Shown here piece by piece: positions 52,923-62,741 of a stretch of DNA of 64,000 nt. The stretch's first letter is position 1, and every line of letters begins with the position of its first letter. This DNA is from JAHJQQ01 sp041739295. GTDB taxonomy: Bacteria > Pseudomonadota > Gammaproteobacteria > Thiohalobacterales > Thiohalobacteraceae. Below the pieces are notes generated by a model. That model was not told the DNA's origin. It worked only from the letters and a program-made list of their open reading frames with translations, and ran no database searches. The stretch lies in the NCBI GenBank assembly GCA_041739295.1, contig JBGSOE010000441.1:1-64000 (forward strand), given 5' to 3'. The position numbers and the translations under genes were made by a program.

Positions 52923-54269
52923 ATGCCCGTTGAGACAGTAAGCGCACGCACCTTGGCGGCCAAGGCGGTCCAGCAGGTATTGCAGGATGGCCGCTCACTG
53001 AGTCAGGTATTGCCCGCACTGCTTGCGCAGGTCGCGCTCGTCGACCGTGGCTTGACCCAGGAACTGGCGTACGGCGTGCTGCGTTGGCATGCGCGCTTGC
53101 AGTTACTGATGCAGCAATTGCTTAGCCACCCTCTCAAACCCAAGGATCAAGATATTGGCTGCCTGCTGTTGGTCGGGCTGTATCAGCTTATCTATACGGC
53201 CATCCCACCCCACGCCGCCGTGCATGCCACGGTTGAAGCGGTGCATGCCACCGGCAAACGCTGGGCGGTGCCGTTGGCCAATGCAGTGCTGCGCGCCTTT
53301 CAGCGGCGTCACGCGGAACTCGAAGCCATTGCGGATGCACGGCCCGTGTCGCGTTATGCACATCCGGACTGGTTGATTGACATGTTACGCGCCGACTGGC
53401 CAGAGGATTGGCAGGCGCTATTGATGGCCAACAACGAGCGTCCGCCCTTTGTGTTGCGGGTGAATTTGCTGCAAGGCTGTGTTGCGGATTACCAGGCGGC
53501 GTTGCAGGCGGAGGGCATGTTGCACCGCACGCTCAGTGCTGCTGACCAGGCAATTCGGTTGGAGCAGCCGGTGGCTGTGGAGCGTCTGCCGGGTTTTGCT
53601 GACGGTGCAGTGTCGGTGCAGGATGCCGCGGCGCAATTGGCGGCGCAGCTGTTGGATGTGCGTCCGGGCATGCGGGTTCTGGACGCCTGCGCTGCGCCCG
53701 GCGGCAAAACGGCGCACATCCTCGAACGTACGCCAGATCTGGCCGAGCTGATCGCTGTGGAAATTGATCCCGCACGCGTCCCGCTCATTGAACAGAACTT
53801 ACAGCGTTTGGGGCTATTGGCGCAGGTCGTCATCGGCGATGCAGGCCAGCCTGGGGACTGGTGGGATGGTCGGCAGTTTGAGCGGATATTATTGGATGCG
53901 CCTTGTTCCGCTACCGGTGTCATTCGACGTCATCCGGATATCAAATCACTGCGCCGCGCCAGCGACCTAGACGAATTGACCACGACTCAGGCTCGTCTGC
54001 TGGAAGCTGTGTGGCCCTTGCTCGCGCCGGGCGGTATGCTGTTGTACGCGACCTGCTCGGTACTGCGCCGTGAAAACGAACAGCAGATTGCACAGTTTCT
54101 GCAGCGTCACACCGATGTACTGGAAGGTGAGTTGCAGGGTACATGGGGTAAACCGGTAAGCCACGGCCGACAGGTATTCCCGGGAGCGGCGGGTGGCGTG
54201 GCTGACGTCGATACGGATATGGATGGCTTCTATTACGCGAGCCTTATCAAGCGCCGTGAGGGCAGCTGA
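52923..54269 (+). CDS. rsmB: RsmB (Sun), 16S rRNA m5C967 methyltransferase
   Basis: RsmB methylates C967 of 16S rRNA. The protein has 448 residues: an N-terminal NusB-like RNA-binding domain (about 1-140) and a C-terminal SAM domain with CAAPGGKTAHILE. The two cysteines of the reaction are C328 in DAPCSATGVIRRHPD and C378 in ATCSVLRRE. I chose the ATG at 52923; an upstream in-frame start would overlap fmt. It is the third gene of a def-fmt-rsmB run. Confidence 0.96.
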   Translation: MPVETVSARTLAAKAVQQVLQDGRSLSQVLPALLAQVALVDRGLTQELAYGVLRWHARLQLLMQQLLSHPLKPKDQDIGCLLLVGLYQLIYTAIPPHAAVHATVEAVHATGKRWAVPLANAVLRAFQRRHAELEAIADARPVSRYAHPDWLIDMLRADWPEDWQALLMANNERPPFVLRVNLLQGCVADYQAALQAEGMLHRTLSAADQAIRLEQPVAVERLPGFADGAVSVQDAAAQLAAQLLDVRPGMRVLDACAAPGGKTAHILERTPDLAELIAVEIDPARVPLIEQNLQRLGLLAQVVIGDAGQPGDWWDGRQFERILLDAPCSATGVIRRHPDIKSLRRASDLDELTTTQARLLEAVWPLLAPGGMLLYATCSVLRRENEQQIAQFLQRHTDVLEGELQGTWGKPVSHGRQVFPGAAGGVADVDTDMDGFYYASLIKRREGS

Positions 54270-54273
54270 GCGC

Positions 54274-54861
54274 ATGCAACAAGGGAGTATGGCGAATCAT
54301 TGTCAGCGGATGACCGCATGGCTGTTGCTGGTCGGGTACCTATGCCTGCCCGGTGCCGTGCATGCCAAAGAGAAATATTTTACGGTAAGCAATGCCAGCA
54401 CACGGCTCAGCGAAGGCGTCTATCTGTTAGATGCCAGCATCGATTTCCGCTTTAGCGATGCTGCTATGGAGGCGTTACTCAATGGCATTCCTCTGGTATT
54501 GGAAGTGCAAATAAAGGTAGATCGGAGCCGCGAATGGTTGTGGACCGAGACAATCGCTGCGTTGAGTCAACGCTACCGCCTTCAATATCACGCTCTGTCC
54601 GAGCGTTTTGTCGTCCACTATCTCAATACGGATCTACGGCAGAGTTTCGCCAGGCTAGACGATGCCCTGTACGCCCTTGGCGAGGTGCATGACTTCCCAA
54701 TGTTGGATCGGCGGCTGCTCCAGGATGGTAACCACTATACCGCAGGCCTGCGTGCAACCCTGGTCGTTGAAGAGCTGCCAACCCCTATCCGTTTGTGGGC
54801 CTATGCCGCTGAACAATGGCGTCTGGACAGCCCCTGGTATACTTGGCAGCTGCAACCATGA
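54274..54861 (+). CDS. DUF4390 exported protein
   Basis: This protein of about 195 residues belongs to the DUF4390 family, typically found just upstream of the NtrY-like kinase. A signal-like stretch (TAWLLLVGYLCLPGAVHA) is followed by a beta-rich domain with VYLLDASIDFRFSDAAMEAL near its start. It is probably periplasmic and might sense for the kinase; its function is unknown. ATGs at 54274, 54289 and 54310 are possible. Its stop overlaps the kinase start (ATGA). Confidence 0.8.
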   Translation: MQQGSMANHCQRMTAWLLLVGYLCLPGAVHAKEKYFTVSNASTRLSEGVYLLDASIDFRFSDAAMEALLNGIPLVLEVQIKVDRSREWLWTETIAALSQRYRLQYHALSERFVVHYLNTDLRQSFARLDDALYALGEVHDFPMLDRRLLQDGNHYTAGLRATLVVEELPTPIRLWAYAAEQWRLDSPWYTWQLQP

Positions 54862-57053
54862 AGCGCTATAGCAGAGGCGCCTGGCCCATGCTGGCGCTGT
54901 TCCTGCTGTTGCTTGTGTCATTGTCCTTGATGAGCGATGCCACGCACAATTCCGAACGCTTTGGTCGCCTATATTCATTACTGCTCGTGACCAACGCGCT
55001 GGGTTTGGTCGTGTTGATCGGCATGATCGCCGTCAATCTCTACTGGTTGCTACAGCAGTACCGCAAACGCGCCGCAGGTGCCCGTTTGACCTCGCGCCTG
55101 GTGGTTATGTTTGTGGTGCTTGCGGTGTTGCCGGTGTCGGTGGTGTATTACTTCTCACTGCAATTTCTACAACAAGGCATCGACAGCTGGTTCGATGTAC
55201 AAATTGAGGCCTCTCTGGAAGATGCCTTGGATCTGAGCCAATCGGCGTTCGATGTGCGTCTGCGAGATGTGCTGCACCTAACCGAAGATCTAGCCAAGGA
55301 GCTCACCGAGGTACCATCCTCGTTGGCACCATTGAGTCTGTACGATCTGCGCGTACGCTCGGGCGCGAGCGAGCTGACACTGATCGGGGCAAACGGCCGT
55401 ATTATTGCTTCCAGTAGCATTGAGTCCAATAAGATCGTCCCCGATCGTCCGTCTGAGGCGGTGATGCTGCAGTCGCGCCAAGGTCAATCCTATGTGGGCC
55501 TCGATCCGGTCGGTGAGGAGCTGCATATCCGCGCCGTTGTGCCGGTACCCTACGGTGGCCCGGGAGCTGAAATACGTGTTCTACAAGCCCTGTATGGTGT
55601 GCCGGAACGACTCAACGCCAAGGCCGACAAGGTGCAGAATGCCTTTGCGCGCTACAAAGAGCTGGCCTATTTACGAGTCCCGCTAAAACACAGCTATACC
55701 CTGACGCTATCGCTGGTGCTGTTGCTCACGTTGCTATCGGCAGTATGGGGTGCCTTCTATGCGGCGCGTCGTTTGGTCGCGCCGATCCGGGATCTCGCTG
55801 AGGGTACCCGTGCGGTGGCCGATGGCGATTACAGTCACCAGCTACCGGTGACAGGCCATGATGAGCTGGGCTTCCTGGTTCAGTCGTTTAACGTAATGAC
55901 GCGTCGTCTGGCCTATGCCCGTGACGAGGCGGGTCGCAGTCAGCAGCAGGTGGAGGGTCAACGGACCTACCTCGCTGCCTTGCTGGCCAATATTTCGTCT
56001 GGTGTGATCAGTCTCTCGACAGACTTGCAGGTGCGCATGGTCAACGAGGCGGCAGCGCGGATTCTGGGGCTGGGGTTGCAGGATGCCCTCGAAATATCCC
56101 TGAACAAGCTTGCCGAGCAGCATCACTTTCTTCAGCCGCTGATGGATTTGGTATTGGAGCACCAGCATCAGCAGGATGCGCAGTGGGCCGAAGAGGTCAC
56201 GCTGTTTGGCAGCCGTGGCCGCCAGGTGCTGATCTGTCGGGCCACAACAATCCCCGGCGATGATATTCACCCCGGGGGGTTGGTGTTGGTGCTGGACGAT
56301 ATCACCGCACTGATCCAGGCCCAGCGCGATGCTGCTTGGGGCGAGGTGGCGCGGCGTCTTGCGCATGAGATCAAGAACCCGCTGACTCCCATACAGCTTT
56401 CTGCTGAGCGCTTGCGGCGTAAGTTTCTCGATCGTATGGCGCCGGAGGATGCGGAAATCCTGGATCGTTCCACGCATACCATCGTGCAACAGGTCGAGAC
56501 CATGAAAGAGATGGTCAATGCCTTTTCGGAATACGCGCGCGCGCCACAGATCATGTTGGAAGTTCTCGATCTCAATCGGCTGGTACGCGAGGTGCTTGAT
56601 CTGTACCGCGGTGGTAGTAAACATCAATCGGTACGCGCCAACCTCGATCCCTCGGCACCCTGCGTAGAGGCCGATGCCGGGCGCATGCGCCAGTTGCTGC
56701 ACAACCTGATCAAGAATGCCTTGGAGGCGGTGGCCGGTAATAAAACCGGCGGCACTCAAATTACGGTCACGACGCGGGTTGGTAGCGAAGATGGTCAGGC
56801 CTTTGTGGAGTTGGTGGTGCATGATTGCGGTCCGGGCTTCGGCGCGGAAATGATCGACAAACTGTTCGAGCCCTATGTGACTACCAAGATCAAGGGCACC
56901 GGCTTGGGGTTGGCCATTGTCAAAAAGATCGTCGAAGAGCATGGCGGCATCATTCAGGCTGAAAATGCCCCCGAAGGCGGTGCTGACGTGCGTATCCGCC
57001 TGCGCATGGCCGAGGCGTCGGCGCTGACTGGTCCGCGAAACCTGGCGCATTAA
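54858..57053 (+). CDS. ntrY: NtrY-like sensor histidine kinase
   Basis: This 731-residue membrane kinase pairs with the regulator that follows. Several N-terminal membrane segments flank an extracytoplasmic region of about 180 residues, followed by HAMP (AARRLVAPIRDLAEGTRAV), a PAS-like domain, and a kinase core with phospho-histidine in RRLAHEIKNPLTPIQ (about residue 503). The ATP site has NLIKNALEAV and GTGLGLAIVKKI. NtrYX systems respond to nitrogen, redox or envelope signals in different bacteria. It overlaps the DUF4390 gene by four bases and lies 57 bases before ntrX. Confidence 0.93.
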   Translation: MKRYSRGAWPMLALFLLLLVSLSLMSDATHNSERFGRLYSLLLVTNALGLVVLIGMIAVNLYWLLQQYRKRAAGARLTSRLVVMFVVLAVLPVSVVYYFSLQFLQQGIDSWFDVQIEASLEDALDLSQSAFDVRLRDVLHLTEDLAKELTEVPSSLAPLSLYDLRVRSGASELTLIGANGRIIASSSIESNKIVPDRPSEAVMLQSRQGQSYVGLDPVGEELHIRAVVPVPYGGPGAEIRVLQALYGVPERLNAKADKVQNAFARYKELAYLRVPLKHSYTLTLSLVLLLTLLSAVWGAFYAARRLVAPIRDLAEGTRAVADGDYSHQLPVTGHDELGFLVQSFNVMTRRLAYARDEAGRSQQQVEGQRTYLAALLANISSGVISLSTDLQVRMVNEAAARILGLGLQDALEISLNKLAEQHHFLQPLMDLVLEHQHQQDAQWAEEVTLFGSRGRQVLICRATTIPGDDIHPGGLVLVLDDITALIQAQRDAAWGEVARRLAHEIKNPLTPIQLSAERLRRKFLDRMAPEDAEILDRSTHTIVQQVETMKEMVNAFSEYARAPQIMLEVLDLNRLVREVLDLYRGGSKHQSVRANLDPSAPCVEADAGRMRQLLHNLIKNALEAVAGNKTGGTQITVTTRVGSEDGQAFVELVVHDCGPGFGAEMIDKLFEPYVTTKIKGTGLGLAIVKKIVEEHGGIIQAENAPEGGADVRIRLRMAEASALTGPRNLAH

Positions 57054-57110
57054 GGTTTATACTCCAGCGGACTTAGTTACCGACCACTCATTAAATACAG
57101 CAAACTTCCT

Positions 57111-58475
57111 ATGCCGGCTGCGTACATATTGGTAGTGGATGACGAACCTGACATCCGCACCCTGGTCAAAGAGATCCTGGAAGAAGAAGGATACGAAGTC
57201 GGCGTAGCCGAGAACGGCGAAGCCGCGCGCCGCGCGCGACGTGACCGGCGTCCGGATCTCATTATGCTGGATATCTGGATGCAGGATGTCGATGGCATCA
57301 CCCTGTTGCGTGAATGGGGCGAGGGCGGCGCACTACCCTGCCCGGTCATCGTCATGTCGGGGCATGGCACGGTTGAAACGGCCGTAGAAGCGACTCGTCT
57401 GGGCGCCTACGATTTCATCGAGAAGCCAATCTCGTTAGCCAAGTTGCTGCTCACAGTGGAACGCGCGCTGGAAGCGGATCAGCTGGCGCGGGAAAATACC
57501 GGGCTGAAACGCTCCGAGGCCACGGTCCCGGAGCCCATCGGCCGCAGTGAGGTTATGCAACGCCTGCGTGAACAGGCGCGGCGCATTGCCCAGCACAGCA
57601 GCTGGGTGTTGATCACGGGCGAGCCGGGTGTCGGCAAAAAAACCTTCGCGCATTATCTGCATGCGCAGAGTACGCGTCGACAAGGCCCTTTCGTCGAAGT
57701 CGGTGTTGGTTCCATGTCGCCACATACCTCGGCGATTGAGCTGTTCGGCAGTGAAGAAGGTGGCCGCCTCAGTTATGGCCGCTTCGAGCAGGCCAACGGC
57801 GGCACACTCTATCTCGACGACATCGCCGATATGGACGAGCAAACTCAGGCGCGCTTGGGGTCAGTGTTGGAGACGCGTTCCTTTCTGCGAGTGGGCGGCA
57901 GCGAGCCAGTCAGTGTCGATGTGCGGATTATCGCTGCGACCCATAGCGACCTTGCCAAGGCAGTCGCCGCAGGCGACTTCCGCGAAGATCTGTACTACCA
58001 CCTCAATGTCGTACCTTTGCACATACCGCCACTAGCCCAGCACTGCGAAGATATACCGGACTTGCTCAATTTCTATGCGGACTACTTTGTGACCCGCGAG
58101 TCCCTGCCCTATCGGCATTTCTCAGTGGGCGCACAGAATCGTTTGCGTAATCATTCCTGGCCGGGCAACGTGCGTGAATTGAAAAATCTGGTGCAGCGAC
58201 TGCTGATTCTTGGCGCAGGTGATGAAATTACGGCGCAGGAAGTTGATTCTGCCTTCGGTGCACAAGCCGCGGCCAGTGTGGTAGGTGGCGCATCCGCCCT
58301 GCCCTTCGATCTGCCGCTGCGCGAGGCGCGCGAGCAGTTTGAAAAGGCCTATCTCGAACACCAGCTCGCCGAGTCTGGTGGCAGTGTGGGCAAGCTCGCC
58401 AAACGTGTCGGTATGGAGCGCACACATCTCTACCGCAAACTCAAATCGCTGGGCATAGAAACCAAAGGTAAGTGA
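57111..58475 (+). CDS. ntrX: NtrX-like response regulator lacking the GAFTGA motif
   Basis: This 454-residue regulator has a receiver domain with phospho-aspartate D54 (LIMLDIWMQD), an AAA+ domain with Walker A GEPGVGKKT near residue 170, and a C-terminal Fis-type helix-turn-helix (SVGKLAKRVGMERTHLYRKL). The sigma-54 contact loop, normally GAFTGA, reads GGRLSYG near residue 216, and Walker B is LYLDDIAD rather than LDEIGD. It therefore probably does not drive sigma-54 promoters and may act as a sigma-70 regulator or repressor. It follows ntrY and precedes trkA. Confidence 0.92.
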   Translation: MPAAYILVVDDEPDIRTLVKEILEEEGYEVGVAENGEAARRARRDRRPDLIMLDIWMQDVDGITLLREWGEGGALPCPVIVMSGHGTVETAVEATRLGAYDFIEKPISLAKLLLTVERALEADQLARENTGLKRSEATVPEPIGRSEVMQRLREQARRIAQHSSWVLITGEPGVGKKTFAHYLHAQSTRRQGPFVEVGVGSMSPHTSAIELFGSEEGGRLSYGRFEQANGGTLYLDDIADMDEQTQARLGSVLETRSFLRVGGSEPVSVDVRIIAATHSDLAKAVAAGDFREDLYYHLNVVPLHIPPLAQHCEDIPDLLNFYADYFVTRESLPYRHFSVGAQNRLRNHSWPGNVRELKNLVQRLLILGAGDEITAQEVDSAFGAQAAASVVGGASALPFDLPLREAREQFEKAYLEHQLAESGGSVGKLAKRVGMERTHLYRKLKSLGIETKGK

Positions 58476-58569
58476 TGCACGCAGTCATGAATGCATTCAT
58501 CCCGGGCAGAACGGGGTGTGGTGAGTGCGGCGAAATGCGCCGAACGTTATATGTAGCGCAGGTGACGCC

Positions 58570-59943
58570 ATGAAGATCATTATCCTCGGTGCAGGACAGG
58601 TAGGTTCCTCGGTCGCGCATAATCTGTCGAGTGAGTTCAACGATATTACCGTGGTGGATGGTGATGCGCGGGTACTGCAGGATCTGCAGGATCGTTTGGA
58701 TATCCGCACGATTGTCGGACACGGTGCGCATCCCGATGTGCTGAGCCGTGCCGGCGCTGAAGACGCTGATATGCTCATCGCCGTGACCAACAGCGATGAG
58801 ACCAATATGATTGCCTGTCAAGTAGCCTACACACTGTTCCATACGCCAACCAAAATTGCGCGTGTGCGCGCCGCCGAATATCTCAGCAAGCCTCGACTGT
58901 TTAATCAGGATGCCCTGCCTATCGATGTACTCATCAGTCCTGAGCAGCTGGTAACTGATTATGTGCAGCGTTTGATCGATACTCCAGGCGCGTTGCAGGT
59001 GCTGGATTTCGCAGGCGGGAAAGTGCAGCTGGTTGCCGTGCGCGCCTATTACGATGGCCCACTAATCGGTCATGAATTGCGTGATCTACGCGCACACATG
59101 CCCAAAGTTGAAGCGCGTGTGGCGGCCATTTTTCGTCGTGGCCGACCGATCATGCCGGAAGGCGACACCATCATTGAAGTCGATGATGAGGTATTCTTTT
59201 TGGCGGCACGAGAAAATATTCGCGCGGTCATGAACGAATTGCGGCGCGAGGATAAGCCGGTCAAGCGCATAATACTGGCTGGCGGTGGCAATATCGGAAT
59301 GCGTTTAGCTCAAGCACTCGAGGGGCGTTACCAAGTCAAGCTTATCGATCGCAATTTCGAACGCACTCGCATGCTGTCTGAGGTCTTGGAGAAGACCATC
59401 GTTCTACAGGGCGACGCCGCCGACGAAGAATTACTGCTTGAAGAAAACATTGAGAATACCGATGTGTTCTGCGCACTGACTAACGACGAAGAAGCCAACA
59501 TTCTTTCCGCGATGCTCGCCAAGCGACTGGGTGCACGCAAAGTGATGTCGCTGATCAATCGGGCTTCTTATGTCGACCTGGTGCACAGTGAGGCGATCGA
59601 TATTGCCCTGTCACCGCAGCAAGCCACCATCGGTAGTTTGCTGACACATGTACGCCGTGGTGATGTGGTTGCCGTGCATTCACTCCGACGTGGCGCCGCA
59701 GAGGCCATCGAGGCAGTGGCGCATGGCGACAAGGGCAGCTCAAAAGTGGTTGGGCGTGCGCTGCAGGATATCAAACTGCCGCAAGGCACTACGATTGGCG
59801 CCATTGTGCGCGGTGATCAGGTCATCATTGCGCATCACGATACCGTGATCGAAACCGGTGACCATGTCATCTTGTTCATGGTTGATAAACGGCGTATATC
59901 CGAAGTCGAACGGATGTTCCAGGTCAGCGTGACATTCTTATAG
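58570..59943 (+). CDS. trkA: TrkA, NAD-binding subunit of the Trk potassium system
   Basis: TrkA is the cytoplasmic regulator that gates the TrkH potassium channel. The protein has 457 residues and is complete: two TrkA_N Rossmann domains (MKIIILGAGQVGSSVA and RIILAGGGNIGMRLAQAL), each followed by a TrkA_C domain. The normal partner trkH follows but is broken, so TrkA either serves another TrkH/TrkG elsewhere or is losing its role. It lies 94 bases after ntrX, a common arrangement. Confidence 0.96.
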   Translation: MKIIILGAGQVGSSVAHNLSSEFNDITVVDGDARVLQDLQDRLDIRTIVGHGAHPDVLSRAGAEDADMLIAVTNSDETNMIACQVAYTLFHTPTKIARVRAAEYLSKPRLFNQDALPIDVLISPEQLVTDYVQRLIDTPGALQVLDFAGGKVQLVAVRAYYDGPLIGHELRDLRAHMPKVEARVAAIFRRGRPIMPEGDTIIEVDDEVFFLAARENIRAVMNELRREDKPVKRIILAGGGNIGMRLAQALEGRYQVKLIDRNFERTRMLSEVLEKTIVLQGDAADEELLLEENIENTDVFCALTNDEEANILSAMLAKRLGARKVMSLINRASYVDLVHSEAIDIALSPQQATIGSLLTHVRRGDVVAVHSLRRGAAEAIEAVAHGDKGSSKVVGRALQDIKLPQGTTIGAIVRGDQVIIAHHDTVIETGDHVILFMVDKRRISEVERMFQVSVTFL

Positions 59944-60023
59944 TCTTTCCATGCACGCCTGAGCGGTTGTGTATCGCGGCGCAGATTTCGATACGCGCTG
60001 CGACGATGCATAGTTATTGCTAT

Positions 60024-60868
60024 ACAATTTCAGGCCATACAGCGCATTTTTGGTTTGCTGCTGATGATATTCAGTACTACGTTGTTGCCGCGTCTATGGT
60101 GGTATCGGCGCGGTACGCCGATGGCGAGATGATGCCGTTCCTGGATGGCTTCATGCTGCTGTCAGGTATGAATTCCTCGTTGCATTTTGTTGCCTGGCGC
60201 AGTCTGAGTATGCGGCCCTACTTCTGCGATTCCGAGGTGCATGCCTATCCCGCAGCGCTGGGCTGACGGCCCTTACCACTGTGAGCTATCTCTATTACAC
60301 AGCGACCTATCAGGATTTGGCCAGTGCCCTGCATCATGGTTTATTCCAAGCAGTCTCGATTGGCACCACTACCGGCTTAACTACGGCTCAATATCATATC
60401 TGGCTGGGTTTTCTACCTGTGCTTCTGCTGTTCACCAGCTTTATCGGTGGCTGTGCTGGTTCGACGGGCGGCGGTATGAAAGTGATGCGTTTTTTATTGT
60501 TGCACAAGCAAGATGGCCGTGAAATTACCCGCTTGGCACATCCCAACGCACAAATACCTGTGAAGATCGGCAAGAAGGCTCTACCTGATCGTGTAGTGGA
60601 TTCCGTATGGGGCTTTTTCGCGGGTTACATGACAGTTTTTAGCGTGCTGCTGCTGATCCTGATGGCAACGGGTCTGGATCAGGTGACTGCCTTTTCCACT
60701 GTTGCTGCCTGCATGAATAATCTTGGCCCAGGTCTCGGCGCAGTTGGATTTCCTTCCGCTGATCTCAATGATATCGCCAAGTGGGTGCTGTGTGTCGCCA
60801 TGCTGCTTGGGTACCTAGAGATTTTCACGCTATTGGTATTGTTGTCGCCCGCCGTTTGGTGCAATTGA
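60024..60868 (+). pseudogene. trkH: trkH remnant (potassium channel subunit)
   Basis: Fragments in TrkH order span this stretch. The N-terminal piece AIQRIFGLLLMIFSTTLLP has no standard in-frame start; the expected ATG is ATA at 60024. A base appears lost near 60091, after which the next frame gives MVVSARYADGEMMPFLDGF. About 200 codons are then missing, and the text jumps to MLLSGMNSSLHFVAW. A second lost base near 60252 shifts to the last frame, which runs intact from LTALTTVSYLYYTATY to the C-terminus, including GGCAGSTGGGMKVMRF. A complete TrkH has about 480 residues. Assembly error could explain single bases but hardly all the lesions. Confidence 0.85.
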
Positions 60869-60873
60869 CCCTT

Positions 60874-61444
60874 ATGGCAGATCAGGTGGGTATCGCTGTA
60901 TTGCGCGCTGGTTGGGATGATCGCTATCGCGACGCACCGCTGGATATACCCGTGCCAGCTGCGGTATTGCGCGACTATGTGTATCTGCTACCGCCACGGG
61001 GACCCGCCTTGGATCTTGCTTGCGCAGCAGTGTTTACGCATTGATGCTTGGGATCTCTCGCCGGTAGTTATCACGCAGCTCCAAACGCTGGTAATCCAAC
61101 AGCAATTGAATGTGACCACTACGGTGCGCGACGTTGTGACGCAGCCGCCCTTGGCGATGAGCTATGATGTCATCACCGTTAGTTATTTTCTGGAGCGTGC
61201 CTTGGCGCCGGCATTGATGGCGGCCTTGCGTCCGGGCGGATTGCTGTTTTATCAGACATTCGGTCCAGAACGTATTGACGATCGTGGGCCGCGGAATCCG
61301 GTCTATCGTTTGGATGTGGGTGAGTTGCTACGGTTGTCCGCGGATCTTACGCCTTGTCTCTATCGTGAAGAGCATCGCGGGGGTGATCTGCAACAGGGAT
61401 TGCGTGGGGAGGTCATGCTCGTTGGCGTGCGCCCTCCTCTGTAA
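60874..61444 (+). pseudogene. SAM-dependent methyltransferase, frameshifted and missing motif I
   Basis: The frame from ATG 60874 reads MADQVGIAVLRAGWDDRYRD to GPALDLAC and then stops. A second frame resumes with LLAQQCLRIDAWDLSPVVI and continues to the C-terminus (RPGGLLFYQTFGPE). The glycine-rich SAM loop expected between LDLAC and the next helix is missing. TTGCTTGCG stands at the junction, which fits a deletion between short direct repeats. It resembles the TehB-like methyltransferases. It follows the trkH remnant by five bases and precedes the TPR gene. Confidence 0.75.
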
Positions 61445-61462
61445 ATTCAAAGGATTTATGAA

Positions 61463-61789
61463 ATGAGCATTATCGACAACTTCGAGAAGATGTTGGCTGG
61501 CGGTACGGACAACGCGCTGCTCCGTTACGGTCTGGGTAACGAATATATTAAGATCGGCGACGCGTTGGCCGCCGTGCGACATCTGCGCCATGCGGTCGAA
61601 CATGATCGCGCGTACTCCGCGGCCTGGAAGCTACTGGGCAAGGCGTTGACTGAACAGGGTGATGCCATGGCGGCCATGCAGGCGTACACAACCGGTATAG
61701 AAGTGGCGGAACAAAAAGGCGATAAACAGGCGGCCAAAGAGATGCAGGTGTTTTTGCGTCGGCTGGAGAAGGCACAACCATCCACTTAG
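61463..61789 (+). CDS. Small TPR protein
   Basis: This 108-residue protein is built of two tetratricopeptide repeats (ALLRYGLGNEYIKIGDALAA and SAAWKLLGKALTEQGDAMAA) with a charged C-terminal helix. It has no signal and should act in the cytoplasm as a protein-binding adaptor; the partner is unknown. AAAGGA lies eight bases before the ATG. It follows the methyltransferase remnant and converges on the acyltransferase gene. Confidence 0.8.
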   Translation: MSIIDNFEKMLAGGTDNALLRYGLGNEYIKIGDALAAVRHLRHAVEHDRAYSAAWKLLGKALTEQGDAMAAMQAYTTGIEVAEQKGDKQAAKEMQVFLRRLEKAQPST

Positions 61790-61859
61790 GATATCGGTCT
61801 GATGGACTAGATTCGCGGCACCGACGGGCCATCTGGATCACGAATACTTTAGCGCATTC

Positions 61860-62741
61860 CTAATAAATCTTGGGCTCACCCACTGGCCGCGTTCGGAAGC
61901 GACGGTAGCTCCATTGATACTGTTCCGGGCATAGGCGCACACAGGCCTCGATGCCCGCATTCATTGCTGTTGCCGCAATCGTGGCATCTGCGTCATCAAT
62001 GCCAGCGGGTGCCGGGAGGCAATGTAGTTGATAGCCCTGTGTCCCAGGCAGCCGCTCACAAAAACAAATGAACACGGGCGCGCCTGTTTTACGTGCGAGC
62101 CTGCTGAGGAGGACCATGCTGTTTGCGGGTATGCCAAAAAAAGGCGCGAAGGTGCCACCGCTTTGCCCAGGGTCTTGATCGGGCAGGATGCCAATTACAT
62201 CGCCATGTGAAAGCGCTTCATAGAGATTGCGTATGCCCTTGGCGTCCGTGGCGACTAGCCGTGCCCCCAGCCGTTCCCTACCTCGCCGGATCAGGTGATC
62301 TAATCCAGCGAGACGTGGAAGTTTGTAGAGAGACGTGATTCCCCAGCGGTCGGCGGCGATATGCCCCGCCATCTCCCAACTGCCGTGATGCGGCGTGGCG
62401 ACGATCACGCCCCGCCCCGCCTGTATGGCGGCTTTGACGGCCGCTTCGCCATTTACGGGCTCAACGATCATTGCCTGGATTTTGGTTGGAGGCCATAGCC
62501 ACATGGGGCCTGCCTCCAGGAGAGTTTTTGCTGTCTCAATCAAACTGAGGCGAACCAGGCGCTGGTGTTCTTGCGGTGATAATTCCGGTAGGCACAGGCG
62601 CAGATTGATTTCACTGATCCGCCGGAAAGAGTTGGGTGTGTGGGCCAATAGCTGGCCGATCAGGGTTGCCAGACGCCGATTCCAGCTCAAGGGCAAGACG
62701 GCAAACAACTTCAATAGGCTAGCTATCAAGCGTACGCGCAT
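61860..62741 (-). CDS. Lipid A biosynthesis acyltransferase (LpxL/HtrB family)
   Basis: This protein of about 293 residues adds a secondary acyl chain to lipid A at the inner membrane. The HX4E motif is TPHHGSWEMAGH, followed by the ILPDQDPGQSGG segment and FICFCERLPGTQGY. An N-terminal hydrophobic stretch (LIASLLKLFAVLPLSW) anchors it. Which acyl position it serves cannot be told from sequence alone. I used the ATG at 62741; a GTG three codons earlier is possible. An AT-rich gap of 152 bases separates it from ttcA. Confidence 0.88.
   Translation of the reverse strand: MRVRLIASLLKLFAVLPLSWNRRLATLIGQLLAHTPNSFRRISEINLRLCLPELSPQEHQRLVRLSLIETAKTLLEAGPMWLWPPTKIQAMIVEPVNGEAAVKAAIQAGRGVIVATPHHGSWEMAGHIAADRWGITSLYKLPRLAGLDHLIRRGRERLGARLVATDAKGIRNLYEALSHGDVIGILPDQDPGQSGGTFAPFFGIPANSMVLLSRLARKTGAPVFICFCERLPGTQGYQLHCLPAPAGIDDADATIAATAMNAGIEACVRLCPEQYQWSYRRFRTRPVGEPKIY

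Noticed and set aside
55842..57050. 402-codon open frame antisense to ntrY
   Set aside because: NtrY on the plus strand has all kinase motifs; the antisense frame is a GC-rich shadow.
60241..60522. Separate small gene overlapping the trkH remnant
   Set aside because: It is an off-frame reading; the trkH frames in the same stretch give recognisable membrane sequence.
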